Of a DNA stretch of 64,000 bases, positions 34,741 through 42,999 are shown piece by piece. The position numbers and the translations under genes were made by a program. A model generated the notes under the pieces. It did not search any database. It was given only the letters and a program-made list of their open reading frames with translations, and had not been told where the DNA came from. Positions within the stretch are counted from its first letter, which is position 1; each line of letters begins with the position of its first letter. The DNA comes from Halobacteriales archaeon QS_4_70_19 (GTDB lineage Archaea; Halobacteriota; Halobacteria; Halobacteriales; Haloarculaceae), in contig PXRM01000022.1 in NCBI GenBank assembly GCA_003020985.1, forward strand, positions 1 through 64,000. The letters run 5' to 3'.

Positions 34741-34883
34741 GCGCCACCCTTCGCGGGTCGGCATCCAAAGCTTTCCGACGACCGGGGGACGACTGCCGAC
34801 CAGCGTGCCGATCCGCCCGGCACGCCGACCGGTACGATACACGGCCCCGAACTTTCTTGCAGAACCCGTCCGCACCGTCGCCC

Positions 34884-35309
34884 ATGAGCGACGACTGCAT
34901 CTTCTGTGCCATCGTGGCGGGTGATATCCCCTCCCGGACCGTCTACGAGGACGACGACGTGCTCGCCTTCCTCGACGCCAATCCGCTGTCGCCGGGGCAC
35001 ACGCTCGTCATCCCGAAAGCCCACCACGAGCGGCTGAACGACCTGGACGGCGATCTCGCCGGGCGGGTCCTCGCGACCCTGCACGACCTCGTCCCGGCGG
35101 TGGAGGGCGCCGTCGACGCGCCCGCCAGCACCGTCGCGTTCAACAACGGCCCGGAGGCCGGCCAGGAGGTACCCCACGTCCACGGCCACATCGTCCCGCG
35201 GTTCGCGGACGACGACGGCGGCCCCATCCACGCCGCCATGGGCACGCGCCCGGACCTGAACGACGAGGAACTCGACGACGTCGCCGCCAGTATCCGGGAC
35301 GGACGGTAG
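34884..35309 (+). CDS. HIT-family nucleotide hydrolase/transferase
   Basis: A 141-residue protein beginning MSDDCIFCAIVAGDIPSRTV, with the zinc-binding CxxC of Hint-type proteins, then FLDANPLSPGHTLVIPKAHH and the histidine triad VPHVHGHIVPR. Such enzymes hydrolyse adenosine phosphoramidates or diadenosine polyphosphates. Length is normal. ATG 34884 is the family start. It is monocistronic, divergent from the amidohydrolase. Confidence 0.96.
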   Translation: MSDDCIFCAIVAGDIPSRTVYEDDDVLAFLDANPLSPGHTLVIPKAHHERLNDLDGDLAGRVLATLHDLVPAVEGAVDAPASTVAFNNGPEAGQEVPHVHGHIVPRFADDDGGPIHAAMGTRPDLNDEELDDVAASIRDGR

Positions 35310-35416
35310 CGAGTAATGGATTTGTTCGACATATACGGCGCCGATAGTAAACGTTCAGTACGAACAGGCGCGATAATCTCGTATTTTCCCCACTAGCAGT
35401 CGAACGCGCCGTCCCG

Positions 35417-35662
35417 TCAGGTGTGGCTGACGAGTCGGAGCCTGTCGCCGGGCGTGACGGTGGCCCGGGCCGAGAGCGACTCGGACCCCACCGCCGACTC
35501 GCGGATGGCGGTCGTGTCCGACGAGAGGCGCTCGGGGCCGAACTCGGCGGCCAGTGACTCGACGACCTCCGCGACGGTCGTCTCATCGTCAACTGAGACG
35601 TACGCCCCGCTCGTCCCCACGCGCTCGGTGAGCCGCTCGGAGAACTCCACCTGGACAGTCAC
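35417..35662 (-). CDS. Ubiquitin-fold (MoaD/ThiS-like) protein lacking a C-terminal diglycine
   Basis: An 81-residue protein from GTG 35662: (V)TVQVEFSERLTERVGTSG, AYVSVDDETTVAEVVESLAA, EFGPERL... and ATVTPGDRLRLVSHT. The beta-grasp pattern (VQVEF, TTVAEVVESL, PGDRLRLV) fits MoaD/ThiS/SAMP. Those proteins end in Gly-Gly, needed for thiocarboxylate or isopeptide formation; this one ends SHT, so it cannot be activated in the usual way as written. It is divergent from a MinD/ParA-like ATPase with 165 bp between. Confidence 0.75.
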   Translation of the reverse strand: MTVQVEFSERLTERVGTSGAYVSVDDETTVAEVVESLAAEFGPERLSSDTTAIRESAVGSESLSARATVTPGDRLRLVSHT

Positions 35663-35826
35663 GTCAGGACGACAGGACCGCGTCGGTAAAAAGTTTACTC
35701 GAAGTCGAGTATCAATATCAGCCCGCGTGCCGCCCTCCCCGTGCTGGGGGAGCAGTCGCGGCCGCGGCGCGATTCGCTCCCGTCTCGTTCGACAGATTTT
35801 ATCAGATATCGAGCGCAACGAAGAGC

Positions 35827-36618
35827 ATGGTCGACAGCGAGAACACCGGAGCGGACGGGATCGAGAAGGGGGCGACCACGCTGGCGCTGGCGGGCGCCGT
35901 CGGCGGGGCGGGGACGACCCGGCTGACCGTCGAGTGCGCCGCTGCGCTGGCCCACGAGGCCCGGGACGTGGCAGTGCTGGACGCCTCGTACGCCACGCAG
36001 GGGCTGGCCGACCACTACCACGGGCGCATCGACCCGGACGCGACGGCCTGTGTGGCCGAGGAGCGACCGCTGGACGAGGGGCTGGTGACCCTGTCGGTGG
36101 ACGCACCGGGGCGGGTGGCCTGCCTGCCGGCACACGCGCCGTTCGAGCGGCTGGCGCGGGCGAAGACCCCCGAGGCGGCACAGCGGCTCGAGGGACTCGC
36201 CGCGACGGCCGCCGACCGCTTCGACGCCGTCCTCCTCGACACGCCACCGGTCGCGGCGAACCAGGCGGTCGCGGCCGTCACCGCCGCCGACCGGGTCGCA
36301 CTGGTCGCCCCGGACTCCCGGCGCGGCGCGGACGCGCTCCCCCGGGCGGCCGACCGCCTGCGCGACCTCGGCGTCGTCCCCGACTGCGAGGTGGCGAACG
36401 CCGGCGTCGGCGGAGGCGCGAGCGAGGGGACCGTCGAGCGGGCCGGGGTGACGGTCCCGGCGAGCGACGCCACGACGCCCGGCGACGCACCGGCGTACGG
36501 GGCGGGTGGGCCGTTCGCCGACGCGGTCGCGCGGCTCGTCGCCGAGACGCTCGGGATCACCGTGGAGCCGTCCGTCGACGGGGGGCTCGGCGACTACGTT
36601 CCCGGGCTCTCCGGCTGA
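35827..36618 (+). CDS. MinD/ParA-like P-loop ATPase
   Basis: A 263-residue SIMIBI-class ATPase. The deviant Walker A is ALAGAVGGAGTTRLTVE, where the usual KGGxGKT lysines are missing (GGAGTT). A Walker A' region DVAVLDASYATQGLAD and Walker B FDAVLLDTPPVAANQ are present, and VANAGVGGGASEGTVERAG follows. Loss of both conserved lysines suggests weakened or altered ATP hydrolysis. A TATA-like TTTTATC sits about 30 bp upstream of ATG 35827. It is divergent from the ubiquitin-fold gene, and no partition partner is present. Function unknown. Confidence 0.85.
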   Translation: MVDSENTGADGIEKGATTLALAGAVGGAGTTRLTVECAAALAHEARDVAVLDASYATQGLADHYHGRIDPDATACVAEERPLDEGLVTLSVDAPGRVACLPAHAPFERLARAKTPEAAQRLEGLAATAADRFDAVLLDTPPVAANQAVAAVTAADRVALVAPDSRRGADALPRAADRLRDLGVVPDCEVANAGVGGGASEGTVERAGVTVPASDATTPGDAPAYGAGGPFADAVARLVAETLGITVEPSVDGGLGDYVPGLSG

Positions 36619-36741
36619 GGGACGCCCGACCGATAGCGGCCTGGGTCATCCCCAAAAGGAGGTCGGTCGCGGCCATCGCGGGCCCGGGGCGCGGGCGACG
36701 GCCGGCGATACGTCGGTTCGGCACTCGGCTCCTCCTCTCCT

Positions 36742-37350
36742 TCAGGCCGGAGGGACGTCCACGTCACCGTCGTCCTGGTCCTCCTCGGCCTCTGACTCGC
36801 TGCCCACGTCGGCGTCGGGCCCGTCGTTGTCGGTGACGGCCGTACTGTTCGACCCGACATCGGCATCGGGCTGGTCGTCGTCACCGACCGCGTCGTTGTT
36901 CGTCCCGACGTCGGCGTCGATGTCGTCGGAGTCGTTGTTGGCGCTGCTGTTGTGGGTGCCAGCGTCGACGTCGAAGTTGTCACAGTCGCTCTCGTGCTCG
37001 GAGTCGGACTGGACGTTCACGTCGAGGACGTCGTCGTCCTCCTGTGCCGACTCGTTGGCGGAACTCTCTCCGCCGATCGCGACGGCGATGGGGTCACCGT
37101 TGCCGCTGCACTGGGTCGCCGTCTCGTTCCCGCCGCCGTCGGGGGTCTCGTCACAGGCGTCGCCCTCGCCGTCGTCGTCGCTGTCGGCCTGGTCGGGGTT
37201 CGCGGTGTCGGGACAGTTGTCCTCGTCGTTCGGGACTCCGAGAACAGCGTATCCGTCGTAGTGTGTGTTTGAACGGTCTGTCAGGACCGTCGGTACGGCC
37301 GGGGTGAACCGCTCGGAGCGGGGGGCCACTGTGGCCTGAGAACCCGACAC
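36742..37350 (-). CDS. Acidic thrombospondin type 3 repeat protein
   Basis: A 202-residue very acidic protein from GTG 37350. NDEDNCPDTANPDQADSDDD and GEGDACDETPDGGGN form a type 3 thrombospondin calcium-binding repeat. The C-terminal half is a degenerate series of about 20-residue units ending DADVG(T/S)N, for example DDIDADVGTNND and GPDADVGSESEA. No signal peptide or anchor is visible although such domains are normally extracellular, so the 5' end may be lost or the gene may be a fragment. Only 80 bp separates it from the divergent M14 carboxypeptidase. Confidence 0.55.
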   Translation of the reverse strand: MSGSQATVAPRSERFTPAVPTVLTDRSNTHYDGYAVLGVPNDEDNCPDTANPDQADSDDDGEGDACDETPDGGGNETATQCSGNGDPIAVAIGGESSANESAQEDDDVLDVNVQSDSEHESDCDNFDVDAGTHNSSANNDSDDIDADVGTNNDAVGDDDQPDADVGSNSTAVTDNDGPDADVGSESEAEEDQDDGDVDVPPA

Positions 37351-37430
37351 ACGGCAGTTCGCGCCGGCGTTTGGACACGTCTGTCAGAACCTTTTGAGTG
37401 GAACGGGGTGTTACCACGGACAGACCAACC

Positions 37431-40232
37431 GTGTCCGAGCATCCGTTCACCGACGCCGGTATCTCGCGTCGGCAGTTCGTGCGGCTCTCCGCCGCGACGG
37501 GGGCGGCACTCTCGCTGCCCGGCAACGCGACCGCCGACGCCACCGCCGACGCCTTCGGCGCCGAGTACCAGTTCGTCCAGAACCACACGCCAGCCGACCA
37601 CGCGGTCCCGACGGCCGTCGCGTTCAGCGACGCGGCGGGGCTGTCCGCGGTCGCGTCCATCGCGCCGGACGCCCGGACGACGACCGAACCCGCGCCGGCG
37701 GCGTACGCCCGCCTGACGACCGCCCAGGCCGAGCAGGTCGCCGACCTGCCGACGGCGGCGGACCTCCACTTCGCCCCCGGCGGCAATCCGTTCTGGCGGC
37801 TGGGCTACTACCCGCTGGGCGTGTTCCCCGACCCGTCGAACTGCGTCGACTACCTCGACATCGAGGAGGTCGCCGCCGGGTTCGACCACCTCGCCGACGA
37901 GCACGCCGACCGGATGCGGACCGTCGGCATCGGCCGGAGCGCCGGGAAGTACAACCGCCTGTCCGACCGCCGCGACCCGCGGGACGTGATGGTGGTGGAG
38001 GTGAGCGAGGACATCGACGACCGCGAGGCGTTCGCCGGGAAGCGGCAGGTCCTGATCAACTGCACCATCCACGGCAACGAGCGCGCCGGCGGCGAGGCGG
38101 GCCCCCGGTTCATCGAGCGGCTGCTGACGGGCGGCGAGTCGGCCATCGCCGAGTTGCTCGACGACTACGCGCTGATCTTCACGTTCACGAACCCCGACGG
38201 CTGGGCCGCACGCCGGCCGCAGTACGACAGCAACGGGGTCCCGTTCGCCCCGCTCCACGAACGGGGGAACCTCGGCGGGGACACCAACCGCCAGTACCCG
38301 AACCCCGGATGGGTGTCGGCCGCCCACACCATCGCCGAGCCGCTCGGGCGCAGCCTGGACGGGACGACCGACCCGCCGGACTACGTGGCCGACACCGTGC
38401 CGGACACGCTCGCCTTCGTCGAGCACTGCCGGAGCTACGAGAACCTGATCTGTGGCATCGACCTCCACGGGATGCTCTCCTCGAAGGACTTCGTCCTCGC
38501 ACTGGACGGGGCCTCCCAGTCCGACACCGGTACGCTGCAGAACAGTTTCGAGCTCATCGAGCGCATCGGCGAGGAGATCACGGAAGCGCTGCCCGAGTGG
38601 GAGACCGCCGGCCGGACCGTCTCCGGAGTGACCGGCGGCACCAACCCGGGCGTCTTCGGGCTCACGGCGGTCCCGGAGCAGGCGTTCAACTACGGCACGC
38701 CCGTCGAGACCATCGGCTACTCCGGCACCGGCTTCGTCGACGAGTGGATGTCGTTCCCCGAGGAGCTGGGCGGGCTGGGCATCCCCAGCCTGACGATGGA
38801 GATGGCCTACTCCAACCTCGTGGGCGGCAACGCCTACGACCCAGCGCGCGTCGGGATGCAGGTCGACGGCTACCAGGCATCCATCCGGGGCGCCGTCGAG
38901 TACGCCACCCGGGAGGTGGAAGGGCGCTTCGAGTCCGACGGCGACGTCGCCTTCGTCGACACGGACGAGCTGGTCCGGTCGGCCGGCGACCTGCCCCACG
39001 TCGATGGAGACGACGACGGCACGGCCGAGGCCGGCGACGACCCCGACACTACGACGGCGGCGAGCACGACCACCCGGGATGCGACGCTCCCGGCTGGCGG
39101 GACGACGGCCCTCTCCTACACCGTCGACGCGGACACGGACCGGTTCGCCGTCTACCCGCACGTCCACGAGTCGGTCGCCAGTGCGGAACTGGTCGCGCCG
39201 GACGGCCGGACCGTCCGGACGTTCGACGCGACCGAGGGGCGGGCCCTGGGCGGTGCCTGCTGTGCGCTCCCGACCTGGGAGGTGCGCGACCCCGCGGCCG
39301 GCGAGTGGACGCTCCGGTTCGTCGACGAGCAGGGCGCGGGGAGCAGCGCCGAGGCGGAGTTCGCCGCCACCCGCGGGACGGCCGCCGACGCGCCCGACCC
39401 CGAGACGGAGCTGGGGTACGAGCAGCGCGTCTACGAGGTCGACCCGCTCCAGTACTTCCGCGACCTCGACGCCGACGCCACGGACGACGTGGACGGCCTC
39501 GGGGTCGGCACCATCGCCGGCAAGGACGACGAGGACACCGAGGAGGTACCGGAGGTACCGCCCCGCGTCATCGAGCTGCTGGGACGGAACCCGTTCCGGG
39601 ACGAAGTCGACGAGGACGACGGGCCGGCGGACCCGCTCGCTGGCTACGACCACCTCGTCGCGGTCCACGACGACGGGGTCGAGAACGACGACTACGTCGC
39701 GGCCATCGAGCGGTTCGTCCGGGAGGGCGGCAACCTCGTCCTCACGGACGCGGGGCTGCACCTGCTGGCCGCGATGGAGGACGTCCCCATCGAGCCCGGC
39801 GACGTCACCACGAGCCGGGACAACTACGTCGCCCAACTGGAAGACGTGAACGACGACCACCCGCTCGTCACCGACCGGGCCCCCATCCAGGACCACCTCT
39901 GGTACATCGCGCCGCTGGGTTACGCGGAGGACGAGGCGCCGGTGACCGCCGTCGACAGTGCCGCGTTCGAGGACGCCGGTGGCACCGTCGCGGGCACGGT
40001 CGGCGGCGACGTGGTGGTCGGTGCGCTGGAACTCGGCGACGGGACCGTCCAGGTCGTGGGGAGCCTGCTCCCCCCGGCCAACCAGGGTAACCTCCACCCG
40101 TTCGGGATGCTGGACTACGCGGCGACCTACTTCGGTCACCTCGTGATGACGAACGCGCTCCGGGCCCAGCAGGTCCGCGAGGTGGACGGCGAGGAGGTGC
40201 TGCGGATCGGTCGCGGGAGCGACGGGGCCTGA
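37431..40232 (+). CDS. Tat-exported M14 zinc carboxypeptidase with C-terminal GATase-like domain
   Basis: About 933 residues from GTG 37431 (a GTG at 37398 is also in frame). The Tat signal is ISRRQFVRLSAATGAALSLPG. The M14 domain (about 110-510) has zinc ligands in NCTIHGNERAGGE (HxxE), a third His in LICGIDLHGML and the catalytic Glu in SLTMEMAY. A beta-sandwich of the pre-peptidase C-terminal type follows (TALSYTVDADTDRFAVYPHV). The end is a flavodoxin/GATase-like domain (YDHLVAVHDDGVEND, FVREGGNLVLTDAGLHLLA), an uncommon fusion. It should cleave C-terminal residues or cell-wall amides outside the cell. Confidence 0.93.
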   Translation: MSEHPFTDAGISRRQFVRLSAATGAALSLPGNATADATADAFGAEYQFVQNHTPADHAVPTAVAFSDAAGLSAVASIAPDARTTTEPAPAAYARLTTAQAEQVADLPTAADLHFAPGGNPFWRLGYYPLGVFPDPSNCVDYLDIEEVAAGFDHLADEHADRMRTVGIGRSAGKYNRLSDRRDPRDVMVVEVSEDIDDREAFAGKRQVLINCTIHGNERAGGEAGPRFIERLLTGGESAIAELLDDYALIFTFTNPDGWAARRPQYDSNGVPFAPLHERGNLGGDTNRQYPNPGWVSAAHTIAEPLGRSLDGTTDPPDYVADTVPDTLAFVEHCRSYENLICGIDLHGMLSSKDFVLALDGASQSDTGTLQNSFELIERIGEEITEALPEWETAGRTVSGVTGGTNPGVFGLTAVPEQAFNYGTPVETIGYSGTGFVDEWMSFPEELGGLGIPSLTMEMAYSNLVGGNAYDPARVGMQVDGYQASIRGAVEYATREVEGRFESDGDVAFVDTDELVRSAGDLPHVDGDDDGTAEAGDDPDTTTAASTTTRDATLPAGGTTALSYTVDADTDRFAVYPHVHESVASAELVAPDGRTVRTFDATEGRALGGACCALPTWEVRDPAAGEWTLRFVDEQGAGSSAEAEFAATRGTAADAPDPETELGYEQRVYEVDPLQYFRDLDADATDDVDGLGVGTIAGKDDEDTEEVPEVPPRVIELLGRNPFRDEVDEDDGPADPLAGYDHLVAVHDDGVENDDYVAAIERFVREGGNLVLTDAGLHLLAAMEDVPIEPGDVTTSRDNYVAQLEDVNDDHPLVTDRAPIQDHLWYIAPLGYAEDEAPVTAVDSAAFEDAGGTVAGTVGGDVVVGALELGDGTVQVVGSLLPPANQGNLHPFGMLDYAATYFGHLVMTNALRAQQVREVDGEEVLRIGRGSDGA

Positions 40233-40239
40233 GGCCGGC

Positions 40240-40734
40240 TCAGAGGAACTCGTCCGTCTCGCTCCGGGTCTCGGCCAGCGGGTCGCCGGTCTCGACGGCG
40301 AGTGCGCCGTCGACGGCCTCCCGGGCGCCGGGGATGGGGTCGTGGGTCTCGACGTAGACGGCGAGCGCGAAGTCGACCGGGTCACCGCCCGCGAGTTCGA
40401 CCGCCTCCGTCCGCGACAGCCGGGCGTCGAGCCAGTCGCGGACGACCTCGCGGCCGGTCGGGCCGAGCGGCTGGACGGGCTCGCCGAGCCGGTGGAGTGC
40501 CTTCGCGCCGGTGACGGGTGCTACCTCGGCCTCGCGGGCCGCGTCGCCGACGCTCGCCCCGCGCGTGTACGCCGTGACCAGTGTTGCCGCCGCTTCGGGC
40601 GTGCAGGGGAGCCCGCCCGCGAACTCGCGGAGCCGCTCGGGGAGGGGCGCGTCCGTGTCGTCGACGGTCGCGACGCCGCGTGCCTCCTGCTCCGTCGTCA
40701 CCTCCAGCCCGGCAGCGATCTCCGAGAGCGTCAC
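40240..40734 (-). CDS. Haloarchaeal helix-turn-helix-like hypothetical protein
   Basis: A 164-residue acidic protein from GTG 40734: TLSEIAAGLEVTTEQEARGV, CTPEAAATLVTAYTRGASVG, DAAREAEVAPVTGAKALHRL and SRTEAVELAGGDPVDFALAV. The two segments with ARG/ASVGDAAREAEVAP spacing look like an HTH for DNA or RNA contact. I do not recognise a named family. It is convergent with the M14 gene and divergent from tfb. A TATA-like box lies 28 bp upstream. Confidence 0.85.
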   Translation of the reverse strand: MTLSEIAAGLEVTTEQEARGVATVDDTDAPLPERLREFAGGLPCTPEAAATLVTAYTRGASVGDAAREAEVAPVTGAKALHRLGEPVQPLGPTGREVVRDWLDARLSRTEAVELAGGDPVDFALAVYVETHDPIPGAREAVDGALAVETGDPLAETRSETDEFL

Positions 40735-40757
40735 GGGCGGAGGTTGCTCCGGAACCG

Positions 40758-40769
40758 TAATTAAATTTT
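40758..40769 (-). promoter_or_regulatory. TATA-like box of the HTH-like gene
   Basis: TAATTAAATTTT (read on the minus strand as AAAATTTAATTA) is centred about 28 bp upstream of GTG 40734, fitting a leaderless transcript and supporting that start. Confidence 0.6.
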
Positions 40770-40903
40770 GTCCAGCGGTGGGGAGAATCGAGCCGAGCGC
40801 GGAGAGCTACCTACCGGTGACCGGTCGGTAGTTCGCGGCCGCTCCCGGTCGAACGCGGCGGTTGCGGTCCTTCTTGAAGGGGTATCGCGCCCAACCCTCG
40901 CAC

Positions 40904-41821
40904 ATGAGCACGACGGCGACCACGTGCCCGGAGTGCGACGGTCGACTGCACAGCGAGGGAACCGAGACGGTCTGCGGGGAGTGCGGCCTAGTGGTCGACG
41001 AGGACGCCATCGACCGCGGTCCCGAGTGGCGGAACTTCGCGGACGACGACACGAATCCCCGCCGGACCGGCGCGCCGTTGACGCGGAGCCGCCACGACCG
41101 CGGCCTGTCGACGGAAATCGGCCGGTCGACGCGGCTGAAGGGTCGCAAGCGCCGGCGCGTTGCCCGGATGCGCACGCACCACCGGCGCGCCTCGGTCGGC
41201 GACAAGGCCGACCGGAACCAGATGTACGGGTTCACGGAGATCCGGCGGCTCGTGAGCCAGCTGGAACTCCCGGAGAGCGTCCGGGACCGGGCCTGCGTCC
41301 TGTTCGAGTCCGCACAGGACGCCGGGCTGTTGCAGGGGCGCTCCATCGAGGGGTTCGCCGCCGCGGCGACCTACGCCACCTGCCGGACGGCGTCGGTCTC
41401 GCGGACCCGGACCGAGATCGTCGACCGGGCCCGGGCGGACGCGGGTGAGCTCGCGGCCGCCTACGACGCGCTCAACCGCGAACTCGGGCTCCCGACCGGG
41501 CCCATCGACCCGACGGAGTACCTCGCCCGCTTCGCCTCGAAGCTCGACCTGCCGAACGCGGTCGAGCGCCACGCCCGTGCGCTCGCCGAGGCGGGCGCCG
41601 AAGCCGGCCTCGTCAACGGTCGCAACCCGAGCGGGTTCGCCGGGGGCTGTCTGTACGCGGCGGCGCGAGAGCACGACCACGACCTCACCCAGCGCGAGGC
41701 CGCCGAGGTGGCCGACGTGACGCCCGTCACGCTCCGCTCGGCCTACCGCGACGTCCGCGACCTGGAGCCGTCGGAGGGGCCCCCGGAGACGGCGGCCGGC
41801 GTCGCGCCCGCCGACGACTGA
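40904..41821 (+). CDS. tfb: Transcription initiation factor TFB (TFIIB family)
   Basis: A 305-residue TFB. The zinc ribbon CPECDGRLHSEGTETVCGEC is at the N-terminus. The B-finger/linker is WRNFADDDTNPRRTGAPLT. Two cyclin folds follow (RLVSQLELPESVRDRACVLF; EYLARFASKLDLPNAVERHA), with the C-terminal VTPVTLRSAYRDV. It recruits RNA polymerase to TATA-TBP complexes. Haloarchaea carry several TFBs with different promoter preferences; which one this is cannot be told. ATG 40904 is the family start. A nested inverted repeat begins at its stop codon. Confidence 0.96.
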   Translation: MSTTATTCPECDGRLHSEGTETVCGECGLVVDEDAIDRGPEWRNFADDDTNPRRTGAPLTRSRHDRGLSTEIGRSTRLKGRKRRRVARMRTHHRRASVGDKADRNQMYGFTEIRRLVSQLELPESVRDRACVLFESAQDAGLLQGRSIEGFAAAATYATCRTASVSRTRTEIVDRARADAGELAAAYDALNRELGLPTGPIDPTEYLARFASKLDLPNAVERHARALAEAGAEAGLVNGRNPSGFAGGCLYAAAREHDHDLTQREAAEVADVTPVTLRSAYRDVRDLEPSEGPPETAAGVAPADD

Positions 41822-41902
41822 TACGGATTACGCTAACTGTTTACCACGATGACCGCCTGAGGGCAAGCGGTCAATGTGGAACGGACGTAGCGTAATCCGT
41901 AT
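41821..41902. repeat. 82-bp nested inverted repeat after tfb
   Basis: The outer arms are a perfect 15-bp inverted repeat: ATACGGATTACGCTA at 41821-41835 and its reverse complement at 41888-41902. Inside, CCAC..TGACCGC and GCGGTCA..GTGG form a second dyad around a short loop (about 41842-41879). It begins at the last base of the tfb stop codon. No frame inside codes. It could be a small MITE-like element, a terminator or a structured RNA. Confidence 0.8.
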
Positions 41903-41922
41903 AACGCGGGGGAGTCCGGCGC

Positions 41923-42201
41923 TCAGCCCAGCACCACGACCGACCCGGCCTCGCACTCGACCCGCCGGGCGAGAATCGCCCGCTCGACAGCCGTGAGCGA
42001 CCCGTCCGACGTGACGATCGGCACGCCGGCCCGCGTCCGGAACGCCTCGACAACCGTCGCTCGCCCCGCTAGCACGTCCCGACCGTCGGGTCCCCGGCCC
42101 GCCCCCGTGACTGCACCCGTCGTGTCGAGGAGCCCTCCACCGAGGGTCGCCGCGAGGCCGAGCGCGGGAGCGGCGACACCCGACTGGATGCGGACTCTCA
42201 C
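41923..42201 (-). CDS. Small conserved-looking protein, unknown function
   Basis: A 92-residue protein from GTG 42201: (V)RVRIQSGVAAPALGLAATLG, GGLLDTTGAVTGAGRG and VPIVTSDGSLTAVERAILA. It begins within the stop codon of the preceding gene (4-bp overlap), so the pair is translationally coupled. It has Gly/Ala-rich character without a clear membrane segment. Composition is acidic at the C-terminus. No family recognised. Confidence 0.7.
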   Translation of the reverse strand: MRVRIQSGVAAPALGLAATLGGGLLDTTGAVTGAGRGPDGRDVLAGRATVVEAFRTRAGVPIVTSDGSLTAVERAILARRVECEAGSVVVLG

Positions 42202-42944
42202 GGCCCCTGTTCCCCGTCCGCGCCCCTCACCTCGCTCCCACAGTCCGCGCCGTCCCTCCCACCTGTGTCCTCCGTTCCACCCGGCCCGCGGACCGCCGCC
42301 AGCCGCTCGTTCAGCGCGGCGGCTCGCGCTTCCAGCGCGGCGAGCGTCTCCCGGTCCACGACGACCGTCGCGTGCCCCGGCGAGCGGTCCCGCCGACCAC
42401 GCTCGACGGCCGCCACACGCCGCTCCAGTGCCCCGAGCCACGCGGCGATGGCCGGCGGGAGCGCGACCCCGGCGCCGTCCGGGCGGACCGGTTCGTCGGC
42501 GGACCGCGGCTCGTCACCGGTTGCCCCGTCGGCGTTCGGCCCGGCCGCAGGCTCCAGTTCCCCCTCGGCCGCCAGTCCGGCGGCGGCCCCGTCCGGCGGG
42601 CGTGGAGCGGGGACCGTCGGCCCCGCGGCGTCGTCTCCGTCGGCCGGCCCGTCGCCCGCGTCCCCGGCTCGCGCGACCGCGTGGTGGGTCAGTTCGACCG
42701 GCCGCTCGCACGGCGGCGCGGGGCTGGCGTACCCCAGCGCGGCGTGCTCGCCGGGGGCGAGCAGGCAGGTCGCGGTCCCGTCGGCCCACGCGGGGCCGGG
42801 GCTGTCAGCGGGTGGCGTCCGGACGGGACCGTCGAGCCGGTTCGCCAGCCGGACCCGGCGGCGGTCGGCGGTGTCGTTGTGGACGATGCACTCGACGAGC
42901 GTGAGCCCGCCGCGGCGGTCGACCTCGCACTCGAGCGTCGGCAC
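42198..42944 (-). CDS. Haloarchaeal hypothetical protein with disordered middle and C-terminal helix
   Basis: A 248-residue protein from GTG 42944. The N-terminal beta-rich module (VPTLECEVDRRGGLTLVECI, VRLANRLDGPVRTPP) looks like a small beta-sandwich and carries CLLAPGEHAALGYASP. A Gly/Asp/Pro-rich disordered middle follows, then a helix with ERRVAAVERGRRD and ETLAALEARAAALNERLAAV, probably a coiled coil. It overlaps the next gene by 4 bp. Just upstream is the enoyl-CoA hydratase gene. Function unknown; not a known family to me. Confidence 0.7.
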   Translation of the reverse strand: MPTLECEVDRRGGLTLVECIVHNDTADRRRVRLANRLDGPVRTPPADSPGPAWADGTATCLLAPGEHAALGYASPAPPCERPVELTHHAVARAGDAGDGPADGDDAAGPTVPAPRPPDGAAAGLAAEGELEPAAGPNADGATGDEPRSADEPVRPDGAGVALPPAIAAWLGALERRVAAVERGRRDRSPGHATVVVDRETLAALEARAAALNERLAAVRGPGGTEDTGGRDGADCGSEVRGADGEQGP

Positions 42945-42999
42945 GGGGACGGTGGTCCCGGCATGGTACGTGAAGCTACGCCCGGCGCGAGGGTCGCTC

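Noticed and set aside
37281-40385. A 1034-codon minus-strand frame opposite the M14 carboxypeptidase
   Set aside because: Same shadow effect; the plus strand has a Tat signal and zinc-binding motifs, and the antisense protein has none.
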